From positions 54,329 through 118,328 of the forward strand of contig NZ_SCQN01000005.1 of NCBI RefSeq assembly GCF_004321985.1: a stretch of 64,000 nt of DNA. The letters are read 5' to 3'. This DNA is from Castellaniella sp. Its GTDB lineage: Bacteria; Pseudomonadota; Gammaproteobacteria; Burkholderiales; Burkholderiaceae_B. Positions 1 to 7,651 of this stretch are shown here, piece after piece (within the stretch, counting starts at the first letter, position 1; each line of letters begins with the position of its first letter). Made by a program: the position numbers and the translations under genes. The notes under the pieces are model-generated. The model saw nothing but the letters and a program-made list of their open reading frames with translations. It was not told the origin of the DNA and searched no databases.

Positions 1-1
1 C

Positions 2-1102
2 ACAGACATCGAGGCACGGCTGGACCTGCCGCCCGCTGACAACAGCGCGATGGACGGCTATGCAGTACGTACCGCCGAGGTGACGGCCGCCGGTACGACG
101 CTACCCATCCAGCAGCGCTGCTTTGCGGGCCAGACCCCCAAGCCCTTGCGCCAGAACCAGGCCATCCGCCTGTTCACGGGCAGCGTCATGCCCCAAGGCG
201 CCGACGCAGTGCTCATGCAGGAAGATTGTCAGGAGACCGACAACCAGGTCACCCTCGGGCGGGTCCCGAAGGCCGGACAATACGTCCGCGTCAGGGGCGA
301 AGACATGGCGCGCGGCCAGACCGTACTGCAAAAAGGCACCGTGCTGGGAGCGCCCCAGATCGCTGTTCTGGCGGCCCAGGGATTCGCCGAAGCGCCAGTC
401 TTCCCGCGCCTCTCAGTGGGAATCCTGACCACGGGGGACGAACTCATGATGCCCGGGCAACCCCTGCGCCCAGCCGCCATCTATGACTCCAACGCACCCA
501 TGCTGGCCAGCCTCTGCCTCGGGCTGGGCACCGCAAAACCCGTCGTCCGCCATGCCCGGGACGAGGCCGATGCCATCGAGCAGGCACTGACCGAGCTGGC
601 CTCCCAATGCAACCTGGTGCTCAGCGTGGGGGGCGCATCCGTCGGGGAAAAGGACCTGGTGAAGCCCGCAATCGAGGCACTGGGCGGCACGCTGGACCTA
701 TGGCGCGTGCGCATGAAGCCGGGCAAGCCAGTCGCGCTGGCCGAGCTGCACGGCCGGCCACTCGTCTGTCTGCCAGGAAACCCGGTGTCGTCATTCGTGG
801 TGTTCGCGCTGCTGGTGAGCCCGTTGATCCGAGGCCTGCAGGGGCGGCAGACGCTGTTTCCCCCTGTGCGGCGCGGCGTCCTGACCGATGACCACGTCAA
901 GGGCGGCGACCGCGAAGAATTCCTGCGGGTGCGGGCCGATTTGTCGGCGGCAGTGACGCGGCTCACCCCCTATCACCAACAGAGCTCCGGCGCCATCAGC
1001 AGCCTGAGCTGGGCAGACGCGCTGGCACGCATTCCGGCGGGGTTCCAGACGCGGCCAGGGGCAGAAATTGCCTGGTATGCACTGGCCGACTGGCTGGGTT
1101 AG
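2..1102 (+). CDS. moeA: Molybdopterin molybdenumtransferase MoeA, 5'-truncated by the window edge
   Basis: MoeA inserts molybdate into adenylylated molybdopterin in the last step of molybdenum cofactor synthesis in the cytoplasm. The reading frame is open from base 2, giving 366 visible residues. An internal ATG at base 50 lies inside the family motif PPADNSAMDGYAVR, so it is not the start; about 40-60 residues are probably missing compared with the usual length near 400. Further family motifs seen are GGASVGEKD, the MKPGKPVA segment and LPGNPVSS. It faces moaA convergently with a 42-bp gap and no clear terminator. Moco genes beside a stress protein with an FNR-like site suggest a role in nitrate respiration (inference). 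Confidence 0.95.
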   Translation, partial: TDIEARLDLPPADNSAMDGYAVRTAEVTAAGTTLPIQQRCFAGQTPKPLRQNQAIRLFTGSVMPQGADAVLMQEDCQETDNQVTLGRVPKAGQYVRVRGEDMARGQTVLQKGTVLGAPQIAVLAAQGFAEAPVFPRLSVGILTTGDELMMPGQPLRPAAIYDSNAPMLASLCLGLGTAKPVVRHARDEADAIEQALTELASQCNLVLSVGGASVGEKDLVKPAIEALGGTLDLWRVRMKPGKPVALAELHGRPLVCLPGNPVSSFVVFALLVSPLIRGLQGRQTLFPPVRRGVLTDDHVKGGDREEFLRVRADLSAAVTRLTPYHQQSSGAISSLSWADALARIPAGFQTRPGAEIAWYALADWLG

Positions 1103-1144
1103 CGCACGCTCACAGCGCCGGATTGGAACGATCAAAACAGGGCG

Positions 1145-2227
1145 TCAGCCGCCGATGTAGCTCATCTCGATCTTGTTATCGCGGTGCGCCTGGCCCCGCT
1201 GCTCGGAATAGCGGTCTTTCCGGGTCAGCCACACCCCCGACAGATGGGCGGCCAGCACTGCATCGTCCGCCCCCGTGCGGATCAGTTCGCGCAGATCGTG
1301 CCCATGGTCAGCGAACAGGCAAGTGAAGAGCTTGCCTTCCGGCGACAGGCGCAAACGGGTACAGTCGCCACAAAACGGTTGGGAAACGCTGGTGATCAGG
1401 CCGATCTCGCCGGCCCCATCGGCGTAACACCAGCGGCTGGCGACCTCGCCGCGATACTGCGCCTGCACGGGCACCAATGGAAACTCCGCACTGATCAGCC
1501 GGATGATTTCCGCCCCCGTCACGACCTCGTCCATGCGCCAGCCATTGCTGTGGCCCACGTCCATGTATTCGATGAAGCGCAATACCTTGTCGCTGTGACG
1601 AAAATGCCGCGCCATGGGCAGGATCTGATCGTCGTTCATGCCGCGCCGCACGACCATGTTGACCTTCACGGGCTGAAGCCCGGCCTGTACGGCCGCATCC
1701 ATGGCCGCCAGAATGTCGGCCACGGGGACACCGCCGTCGCTCATGCGCTGGAAGACGGCATCATCCATGGCATCCAGGCTCACCGTCACACGATTCAGAC
1801 CAGCCCGCGCCAATGCCGCCGCCTGACGTGCCAGCAACGCGCCGTTGGTGGTCAGCGTCAGTTCGGGCGCGGCCCCATCGGGCGTTCGCAGCTCGGCCAG
1901 CATTCCGACCAGGACATCGAGCTGCTTGCGCATCAGGGGTTCCCCCCCGGTCAGGCGGATCTTGCGCACACCCAGTGTCAACGCAATACGCGCCACGCGG
2001 GTGATTTCCTCGAAGGTGAGCAGCGCGCTGCGTGGCAGGAACACATGATCGGCGCCATAGACCTCGCGCGGCATGCAATAGCGGCAGCGGAAATTACAGC
2101 GATCAGTGACGGAAATCCGCAGATCCCGCAGCGGGCGCCCGTAGGCGTCCTGGACGGCCTGCCCAGGGGCAAGCGTGGGAACGGGGCGATCCACCCCGTT
2201 CTCTTCATGGAAAATCACACGACTCAT
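1145..2227 (-). CDS. moaA: GTP 3',8-cyclase MoaA
   Basis: MoaA is a radical SAM enzyme that, with MoaC, turns GTP into cyclic pyranopterin monophosphate, the first step of molybdenum cofactor synthesis. The 360-residue protein has the N-terminal 4Fe-4S motif CNFRCRYC (Cys44, 48, 51). A second cluster motif, CGDC followed by a Cys about 14 residues on, lies near residues 282-299, and the protein ends in Gly-Gly, needed for activity in the family. Length is normal (about 330-370). It lies 55 bp downstream of the stress protein gene on the same strand and could share its anaerobic promoter (inference). Confidence 0.96.
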   Translation of the reverse strand: MSRVIFHEENGVDRPVPTLAPGQAVQDAYGRPLRDLRISVTDRCNFRCRYCMPREVYGADHVFLPRSALLTFEEITRVARIALTLGVRKIRLTGGEPLMRKQLDVLVGMLAELRTPDGAAPELTLTTNGALLARQAAALARAGLNRVTVSLDAMDDAVFQRMSDGGVPVADILAAMDAAVQAGLQPVKVNMVVRRGMNDDQILPMARHFRHSDKVLRFIEYMDVGHSNGWRMDEVVTGAEIIRLISAEFPLVPVQAQYRGEVASRWCYADGAGEIGLITSVSQPFCGDCTRLRLSPEGKLFTCLFADHGHDLRELIRTGADDAVLAAHLSGVWLTRKDRYSEQRGQAHRDNKIEMSYIGG

Positions 2228-2282
2228 TCGACGGCCCGAATCACGATCGACTCGGGCTACCGCACCGGGTCAGATCAACCAA

Positions 2283-2744
2283 TCAATCGTTTTCCTTGAC
2301 GCGGTACACCAGGGTGGCGACCTTGGCCAGCCCCAGGACCTTCACGGTGACGCTGCCCAGCAGCAGCCGCGACAGGCCGCTGCGGCCATGGCTGCCGATG
2401 AAGATCAGGTCGCAGTTTTCTTCCTTTGCCGCGTGGACGATGCCGTCAGCGACATTGAAGTTGGAGACGACCTTTGCCTGGGCCTTCACACCCGCCGTCG
2501 CGGCACGGTCCAGCACCGCCTGCAGGTACTTTTTCGCCTGCTCGGCAGCGGAGCGGTCGTAGTCTTCATCGGTGATGGCATAAGCCGCAGCCATGCCATC
2601 GAAGCCCACCGTCGCCGCGAATGGCTGCGTCACGTGTAGCGCCAGAACCTCGGCCCCGATCGTGCGCGCAAAGCAGACACCCTTGTTGGCGGCCTGGGCC
2701 GAGAGCTTGGAGCCGTCTGTAGGGATCAGGATTTTCTTGAACAT
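2283..2744 (-). CDS. Universal stress protein, UspA family
   Basis: A cytoplasmic single-domain Usp of 153 residues. The ATP-binding signature G-x2-G-x9-G-S is complete at residues 117-131, so it belongs to the ATP-binding subgroup rather than the UspA-proper subgroup that lacks it. The start is supported by a strong GGAGG ribosome binding site 10 bases upstream of the ATG. Upstream on the same strand are a candidate -10 (2778-2783) and an FNR-like box (2836-2849), which suggest induction at low oxygen, as is known for Usp genes in related denitrifiers. It precedes moaA and may be cotranscribed with it. Confidence 0.9.
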   Translation of the reverse strand: MFKKILIPTDGSKLSAQAANKGVCFARTIGAEVLALHVTQPFAATVGFDGMAAAYAITDEDYDRSAAEQAKKYLQAVLDRAATAGVKAQAKVVSNFNVADGIVHAAKEENCDLIFIGSHGRSGLSRLLLGSVTVKVLGLAKVATLVYRVKEND

Positions 2745-2777
2745 ATGCAGACCTCCAAAAAACTATCCACAATGCTC

Positions 2778-2797
2778 AGCATAACCGCTGACGGCGC
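2778..2797 (-). repeat. 20-bp sequence shared with 49469-49488, containing the -10 of usp
   Basis: An exact 20-bp match to 49469-49488. In both copies it sits 30-45 bases upstream of a minus-strand start codon. Read on the minus strand it ends in GGTTATGCT, which fits an extended -10 (TATGCT at 2783-2778). This would place transcription start near 2771 and give usp a leader of about 27 nt. It is best read as a shared core promoter rather than a mobile repeat. Confidence 0.5.
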
Positions 2798-2835
2798 GAA
2801 AGAATATTCGTATCAGCCCTGAGTCATGACACAGT

Positions 2836-2849
2836 TTGACACGGATCAA
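2836..2849 (-). promoter_or_regulatory. Candidate FNR/Anr-type box upstream of usp
   Basis: TTGACACGGATCAA matches the FNR consensus TTGAT-N4-ATCAA at 9 of 10 defined bases. Its centre is about 71.5 bases upstream of the start point predicted from the TATGCT -10, one of the face-of-helix positions known for class I FNR activation. The predicted -35 (TATTCT, 2806-2801) is poor, as expected for an activator-dependent promoter. The transcription start is inferred, not mapped. Confidence 0.6.
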
Positions 2850-2911
2850 TCAGGGGGCAAACGCAGTCATCGGGCGCCTCTTTCAGAGACCGCCAGGCCT
2901 GCGCGCCGCGT

Positions 2912-3262
2912 TCAGAGTTTTCCTAGATCGTGCGCTGATTCGAACAGCTTGGTGCAGCGCCCGCCCGTGCGGCAGAAAGCCAAGACCGGTGCCGGCAGCG
3001 TGCGCAAAATGCGGGCGAACTCCACGACGTCGGCTTCAGTGATGGAACCACTGACGACGGGCTGATAGCGGGCGTCCAGGCCCGCCTCGCGGGCTGCGCT
3101 CAGCACATCGGCCGACAGCGGTTGCTCTGCACCGCCCTCGCCATCCGGCCGATTGATGATGACCGACTTGAAGCCGGCGTCGGCCAGTGCCTGCATGTCG
3201 GCCGGCTGGAGCTGAGGCGACACGGCAAAATCCGGGGTCAGGGTACGATAGGGCAAGCTCAT
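2912..3262 (-). CDS. TIGR01244-type sulfur transferase / DUF442 phosphatase-like protein
   Basis: A 116-residue protein starting MSLPYRTLTPDF, with the family pattern of an early 'ADAGFKSVIINRPDGE' segment and a C-terminal Cys loop, FCRTGGR, that resembles a phosphatase or rhodanese active site. Members are annotated as TIGR01244 sulfur transferase, or as the phosphatase half of Blh-type proteins acting in sulfide handling; substrate is unknown here. The frame is open upstream to 3454, but the ATG at 3262 overlaps the stop of the YdjC-like gene by ATGA, so this start is chosen and translational coupling is likely. Confidence 0.8.
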   Translation of the reverse strand: MSLPYRTLTPDFAVSPQLQPADMQALADAGFKSVIINRPDGEGGAEQPLSADVLSAAREAGLDARYQPVVSGSITEADVVEFARILRTLPAPVLAFCRTGGRCTKLFESAHDLGKL

Positions 3263-4122
3263 GCGAATGTCTCCCGAGACGCCGCGCCGCGCAATTCGCC
3301 GGCTCCGGCAACGATCAAATGATAGTCTGCCAGCCACTGGCCGAAGGGCGCACCGGATAGAACCGAAAATTCGGCCTGGCGCTGCTCCGACAGCGAATCG
3401 GCAGGATCCGCACCAGACGCGGGATGGCACATGAAGACATCCCCTGTCCGGCACTGCGACAACCAGTATGGCACCCAGCGCTGATAGGCCGCAACGCCCC
3501 CCTGGAAATCATACACGCCCAGAAACCCCGGATTGCAGGAATACCCCTGCGCCTGCAGTTGTCGACGCAAGGATGATGCCCCCAGGCCGGCAATCACTCG
3601 TGCCTTCAGGCGCAGGCGCAGCGGCAGTCCAAGCATTCTGGGGCGGCCCGTGTGACGAAGCCACGGCCGGTAGCCCGGGGATTCGCGCAGGACGTCCAGC
3701 AAGGCCTCGCGCACACCCGGGAGCTGATGCACATGCTGATGGCCATCAATGTAATCCGGCAGCCGTCCGACCAATGCCTGGAACAGCGCCAACTGACGTC
3801 GAATAGCCGTCTGCAGCATCGGCCGCTGGAGCCGCCGCCCATACGCAGCCAGAATCAGACGGCGCAACGGCCAGCACCGATCTGGCTGTCCGAAGGACTC
3901 CGTCAGGTTCAGGTGCAGCCCGATCTGCAGCGATGTCCTGACCAGCGCCGGCACGTCGGAGGCTGCTGCCGGTCCATCCACGAGCAGGCTGGTGGCCGAC
4001 AGCCGGCCCAGCGACGCCAGCGCCAGAATCCCGGCATCCACCGCCGCATTCATGCCAAAGTCGTCGGCACACAATACAATGCGCCGGTGTTCATCTAACG
4101 CAGGATGAGAGTCCGGATCCAT
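3259..4122 (-). CDS. ChbG/HpnK (YdjC-like) family deacetylase
   Basis: A predicted carbohydrate deacetylase of the YdjC fold (286 residues from the chosen start). Motifs seen are VLCADDFGMN near the N terminus, GLHLNLTE and DGHQHVH, which supply the Asp and His metal ligands of the family, and FMCHPA near the C terminus. It probably removes an acetyl group from a sugar on a lipid carrier or hopanoid; substrate is inferred only from its GT2/GT39 neighbours. The start is uncertain: the frame reaches an ATG at 4161, but those extra residues are antisense to the gtrA start. With the ATG at 4122 the two divergent start codons overlap by two bases. Confidence 0.82.
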   Translation of the reverse strand: MDPDSHPALDEHRRIVLCADDFGMNAAVDAGILALASLGRLSATSLLVDGPAAASDVPALVRTSLQIGLHLNLTESFGQPDRCWPLRRLILAAYGRRLQRPMLQTAIRRQLALFQALVGRLPDYIDGHQHVHQLPGVREALLDVLRESPGYRPWLRHTGRPRMLGLPLRLRLKARVIAGLGASSLRRQLQAQGYSCNPGFLGVYDFQGGVAAYQRWVPYWLSQCRTGDVFMCHPASGADPADSLSEQRQAEFSVLSGAPFGQWLADYHLIVAGAGELRGAASRETFA

Positions 4123-4513
4123 GTTGAAGAAGCTCGCTGCCCAGATCGGCTGGTTCGTCATTGTAGGCTGCGCGGCGGCAGCAACTCACTGGGCCGTAGT
4201 CGTGGCCTGCGTAGCTGGCGGCGGCCTGCCCCCGCTGGTCGCCAACGTCGTGGGCTGGCTGGTGGCGTTCGGGGTATCGTTCACCGGTCATTACCAGCTG
4301 ACCTTCCGCCACCAGCACGCGCCGCTGGTACAGTCGGCCGTGCGCTTTTTCATGGTTTCGGCGCTGGGCTTCGCCGTCAACGAGACAGCCTACGCGATTC
4401 TCCTGAAATGGACCACCCTGCGCTACGACATCCTGCTGGCGCTGGTCCTCATCGTCATCGCGGGCATGACCTTCATTCTGGGGCGCTTCTGGGCGTTTCG
4501 CCACAGCCGCTGA
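4121..4513 (+). CDS. GtrA-like membrane protein
   Basis: A 130-residue GtrA-family protein with four predicted membrane helices (about residues 8-30, 36-55, 72-92 and 100-122) and the family's F-R-H end. In serotype-conversion systems GtrA is proposed to flip undecaprenyl-linked sugars made by a GtrB-type GT2 enzyme, and a GT2 gene lies nearby. It is the only plus-strand gene in this block. Its start overlaps that of the deacetylase and its last 41 bp overlap the 3' end of the ArnT-like gene, so it is antisense at both ends. Only a weak ribosome binding site (AGGAT, 14 bases off) is seen. Confidence 0.85.
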   Translation: MLKKLAAQIGWFVIVGCAAAATHWAVVVACVAGGGLPPLVANVVGWLVAFGVSFTGHYQLTFRHQHAPLVQSAVRFFMVSALGFAVNETAYAILLKWTTLRYDILLALVLIVIAGMTFILGRFWAFRHSR

Positions 4514-6119
4514 CTGTCTGACCGGCGGCCACTCGCCACAACCCCATCTTGCGAGCCGATGCCTGGGGATCGAGCCCGGCAAGCACTGGGAAACGATGCG
4601 CCTCGTCCAGATACCCTACCAGCCAGGTGGTGGGGTGATCGGGCGCACACAGGAAGCTTCGCAGCCGCGCCGGCAGCCAGAGCAACTGATGACCCAGACC
4701 GGGCTCAAACTGCGCCGCATCGTACAGTTCCAGCCGCCAGTCGTCGGCCTGCTTCAGGTCCGGATCATCCCAGTTCGACACCACGGCAATGGGCGCGCGC
4801 CAATCCACGTACATCGGGAGATCATAGGCATACTGGTCCAGCATCACGAGCTGGTCGCCGGCCCGGGCCTGCGCAGCCAGCACCTGGGCCAGCGGCTTCG
4901 TACTGCGCTGCGGAAACACCAGGAGGGCCGCCACCGCGAGCCAGCAGATGACAACCGCAATGACGACATGGCGTGCAATGGATCGCCCCACGCCGGCCGC
5001 GCCTCGTTCCTGCCGCTGCTCGAAGGCTTCCTGGATGAACCAGGCCAGCGGAGGCAACATCGCAATCACATAACCCACGAGCTTGGACGTAGGAATCGAG
5101 AAAAACACCAGCACCACCAGCAACCAGGACAGCATCAGGCCGCGCAAGACCCGGCGATCGACCTGTTCCAGCCGATGCACCGGCGGGACGAAGGCCGCAT
5201 TCAGCGGCCCCTGTGGCTGGCACCAGCGCCAGAGCTGGATCGACCAGGGCAGCGTCAGGACCAGCACTACCGGGACGTAGAACCAGAACGGATGTGGGTT
5301 GTTGAACCCCGGGTCCAGGAACCGCTGGAAATGCTGGACTACGATGTAGTAGTGGAAGAAATCCGGATGGCGCACCTGCATGATCACCATCCAGGGCAGC
5401 GTCAGGACCAGAAACAGGACGATACCCGGCCACCAGAGCAGGCGCAGAATGGCGTCGAACCGACGCCTGGCCAGCAACCAGAAGAACAGCACCCCACCCG
5501 GCAGCACCACGCCGATCAGGCCCTTGGCCAGAAAGCCGGCAGCCGCGGCTACATACATGCCGGTCAGCGACGCGCGGTCATCGAGGATCTGGTCGTGCCG
5601 GAAGACGGCATCAGCTCCCACCATGATGGTCAGGCTCATGAGCGTGGCCACCAGCATGTCCAGATTGGCATAATGCGCAGCGCCGAACAGGAAGGGCTGC
5701 ACGGCCAGGATCACCACCGCCAGCCCCGCTGCGCGCCGGCGCGCATAGCGCCGCAGGAAGACGTAGAAGAGCGTCACCAGGACAGCGGCGGCCAACACCG
5801 AACACAGGCGCCCAGCCCAGGCATTGTCACCAAAAACGTGCAGCGAAGCGGCCGTGAGCCAGTAGAACAGCGGCGGCTTGTGGAAGAACGGCAGGCCGTC
5901 CAGGCGCGGCGTCAGATAGTCGCCCGAAGCCAGCATGTGCCACGCCACCCCCACATAGCGGCCCTCATCGGGCAGCAACAGCGGATACATCCAGGTGGTC
6001 GTTGCGAGCCAGATGAAGCTCAGCACGAACACCCAGACCCAGGAACGTCGCGTGGACAGATCGATCCCGACCCGCTGAACCCCATCGACCAGCCGGCAAC
6101 CCGCCGCCCGGAATCTCAT
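4473..6119 (-). CDS. ArnT-like glycosyltransferase, GT39 family
   Basis: An integral membrane glycosyltransferase of 548 residues, close to ArnT length (about 550). The first periplasmic loop carries LLLPDEGRYVGVAW, with the Asp-Glu pair that GT39/GT83 enzymes use, and FFHKPPLFYW, a typical ArnT/PMT signature. About ten to twelve hydrophobic helices follow, then a soluble C-terminal part. It would move a sugar from an undecaprenyl carrier to an envelope acceptor such as lipid A, but the donor is not clear. Its ATG overlaps the stop of the GT2 gene (ATGA), so the two are coupled. Its 3' end overlaps gtrA convergently. Confidence 0.88.
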   Translation of the reverse strand: MRFRAAGCRLVDGVQRVGIDLSTRRSWVWVFVLSFIWLATTTWMYPLLLPDEGRYVGVAWHMLASGDYLTPRLDGLPFFHKPPLFYWLTAASLHVFGDNAWAGRLCSVLAAAVLVTLFYVFLRRYARRRAAGLAVVILAVQPFLFGAAHYANLDMLVATLMSLTIMVGADAVFRHDQILDDRASLTGMYVAAAAGFLAKGLIGVVLPGGVLFFWLLARRRFDAILRLLWWPGIVLFLVLTLPWMVIMQVRHPDFFHYYIVVQHFQRFLDPGFNNPHPFWFYVPVVLVLTLPWSIQLWRWCQPQGPLNAAFVPPVHRLEQVDRRVLRGLMLSWLLVVLVFFSIPTSKLVGYVIAMLPPLAWFIQEAFEQRQERGAAGVGRSIARHVVIAVVICWLAVAALLVFPQRSTKPLAQVLAAQARAGDQLVMLDQYAYDLPMYVDWRAPIAVVSNWDDPDLKQADDWRLELYDAAQFEPGLGHQLLWLPARLRSFLCAPDHPTTWLVGYLDEAHRFPVLAGLDPQASARKMGLWRVAAGQTVSGCGETPRSAPE

Positions 6120-7111
6120 GGCTGATCCCGGTCCGGATCGACAAGCCCCTGACCCGTGCGTTCTCGCAGCAGATAAACCGGCCGCGCCTTGACCTCGGTG
6201 AAAATGCGGGCGACGTATTCTCCCACCACCCCCAGCGACATCAGGTTCACACCCGAGAAGAACAGGACGACAGTGATGAGCGTCGCCCAGCCCTGGACCG
6301 GATCACCGTACAACCAATGGCTGATGATGACGAGGCCATACAGAAACGCCAGAAGGGACAGGCAAGCGCCCAGAAGGCTGAGCAGCCGCAAGGGCCAGGT
6401 CGTGAACGCCGTCAGCCCGTCCACCGCGAAACGCAACAGACGCACCGGACGGAACTTGCTCACTCCGTGCAGGCGCTGGGGCGGGACGTAAGGCAATGCT
6501 TCAGCGTCGAAGCCCACCCAGGCAAACAGTCCCTTCATGAACCGGTCCCGCTCGGGCAGCCGCAGCAAGGCATCCACCACGACGCGATCCATGAGGCGGA
6601 AATCCCCGGCATTCGGCGGAACCCGCAGCCCATGAGACGTGCGCATCAATGCGTAGAACATCCGCGACCCCAGCCGCTTGAACCAGCTCTCGTCGTCACG
6701 TGTCGTGCGTACGGCGTAGACCATTTGCACGCCGGCCCGCCAGCGGGCCAGCATGGTGCGAATCATTGCAGGCGGATGCTGCATGTCCGCGTCCAGGCAT
6801 ACCACGGCCTGCCCGCGCGCCGCCTCCAGGCCAGCCGTCAGCGCGGCTTCCTTGCCAAAATTGCGCGACAGGCGCAGATAGACGATTTCAGGATGCAGGC
6901 TGGCCCAATGACGCATGAGGTCCGGCGTGCCATCGGTACTGCCATCGTCGACCACGATGATCTCTGGTGTGCAGTCTTCGCCGGCCAACGTCGCCAGCAG
7001 CTCAGGCAGCAGCACACCCAGGTTGGCTTGCTCGTTCAGGCATGGGATGACGCAAGACAGGGTGGCGGGCACGGAGGGCATTCTCGAAACGCTTCGAAGA
7101 GCCCTGATCAT
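6116..7111 (-). CDS. GT2 family glycosyltransferase (GtrB/ArnC/DPM1-like)
   Basis: A polyprenyl-phosphate glycosyltransferase of 331 residues. The N-terminal GT-A domain shows CVIPCLNE, VVDDGSTDGT and the CLDADMQHPP (DxD) motif, followed by two C-terminal membrane helices (about residues 235-300), as in GtrB and ArnC. It would load a sugar onto undecaprenyl phosphate at the inner leaflet for the ArnT-like enzyme encoded next. The start may instead be the ATG at 7081, which removes ten residues and leaves the family-like MPSVPATLSCVIPCLNE beginning. Neither ATG has a good ribosome binding site. Confidence 0.9.
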   Translation of the reverse strand: MIRALRSVSRMPSVPATLSCVIPCLNEQANLGVLLPELLATLAGEDCTPEIIVVDDGSTDGTPDLMRHWASLHPEIVYLRLSRNFGKEAALTAGLEAARGQAVVCLDADMQHPPAMIRTMLARWRAGVQMVYAVRTTRDDESWFKRLGSRMFYALMRTSHGLRVPPNAGDFRLMDRVVVDALLRLPERDRFMKGLFAWVGFDAEALPYVPPQRLHGVSKFRPVRLLRFAVDGLTAFTTWPLRLLSLLGACLSLLAFLYGLVIISHWLYGDPVQGWATLITVVLFFSGVNLMSLGVVGEYVARIFTEVKARPVYLLRERTGQGLVDPDRDQP

Positions 7112-7170
7112 AACTGAAGCCCCCCCTGCGATGCCATGGCCGCTGCCCCCGGGGGTTCCGCAACCGCATG

Positions 7171-7193
7171 AAGATAACTATAATATGAACCTT
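7171..7193. promoter_or_regulatory. Candidate NsrR operator over the -10 of the glb-nnrS-nsrR operon
   Basis: A 23-bp imperfect dyad beginning AAGAT and ending ACCTT, with 7 of 11 positions matching between arms. Its outer AAG/CTT ends and AT-rich middle resemble the known NsrR consensus. It contains a perfect -10, TATAAT, at 7179-7184; the -35 (TTCCGC, 7156-7161) is weak. It ends 38 bases before the globin start. The gene for an NsrR-type repressor is last in the operon, so NO-sensitive autoregulation is likely. Confidence 0.55.
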
Positions 7194-7231
7194 TAAAAAT
7201 CCCATCCATCCTCACCAACGGAAAGATCCGC

Positions 7232-7651
7232 ATGGCTGACGCCGAGATCTGCACCGAAGCAGAAATCACGACCCTGGTCCATCATTTCTATCGGCGCGTA
7301 CGCCAGGACAACGTGCTGGGGCCTATCTTCGAGGCCCACGTAGCCGACTGGGACGAGCACCTGGAACGCATGGTGCGCTTCTGGTCTTCGTTGCTGCGTC
7401 GCACGGGCACGTACAGCGGCACGCCAATGCCGCGCCACGTGGCACTGCCCGACCTGGAAGGCCCCATGTTCCTGCGCTGGCTGGATCTGTTCGGCCAGAC
7501 ACTGACCGAATTCGACAACCCTCCCTTTGTCGAACAGGCCCAGGAATTCGCCCGGCGGGTGGCGCGCAGCCTCTGGTACGGATACCAAATCAGCCACCAA
7601 CCCGACCAACCCCCGATGGAACTTGCAAATGTCTCGCCTGGTCAATATTGA
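7232..7651 (+). CDS. Group III truncated haemoglobin
   Basis: A 139-residue globin of the truncated group III (P) type. It shows the B-helix HFYRRVRQD segment with the B10 Tyr, the FWSSLLRRTGTYSG segment and the PRHVAL stretch typical of this group, then LEGPMFLRWLDLF. Group III globins bind NO and oxygen and are linked to nitrosative stress tolerance. A GGAAAGA ribosome binding site lies 7-8 bases before the ATG. Its 3' end overlaps nnrS by 23 bp in another frame, so the two are coupled. Promoter and candidate NsrR site lie just upstream. Confidence 0.88.
   Translation: MADAEICTEAEITTLVHHFYRRVRQDNVLGPIFEAHVADWDEHLERMVRFWSSLLRRTGTYSGTPMPRHVALPDLEGPMFLRWLDLFGQTLTEFDNPPFVEQAQEFARRVARSLWYGYQISHQPDQPPMELANVSPGQY

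Noticed and set aside
4123..4161. N-terminal extension of the deacetylase to the ATG at 4161
   Set aside because: The extra residues are antisense to the gtrA start and lie before the family-conserved start region, with no ribosome binding site.
4596..6125. 509-codon open frame antisense to the ArnT-like gene, and similar long antisense frames over moaA, nnrS and the MetC-type gene
   Set aside because: High-GC codon bias opens long antisense frames; their products are Gln/His/Arg-rich and lack any domain, while the opposite strand encodes clear enzymes.
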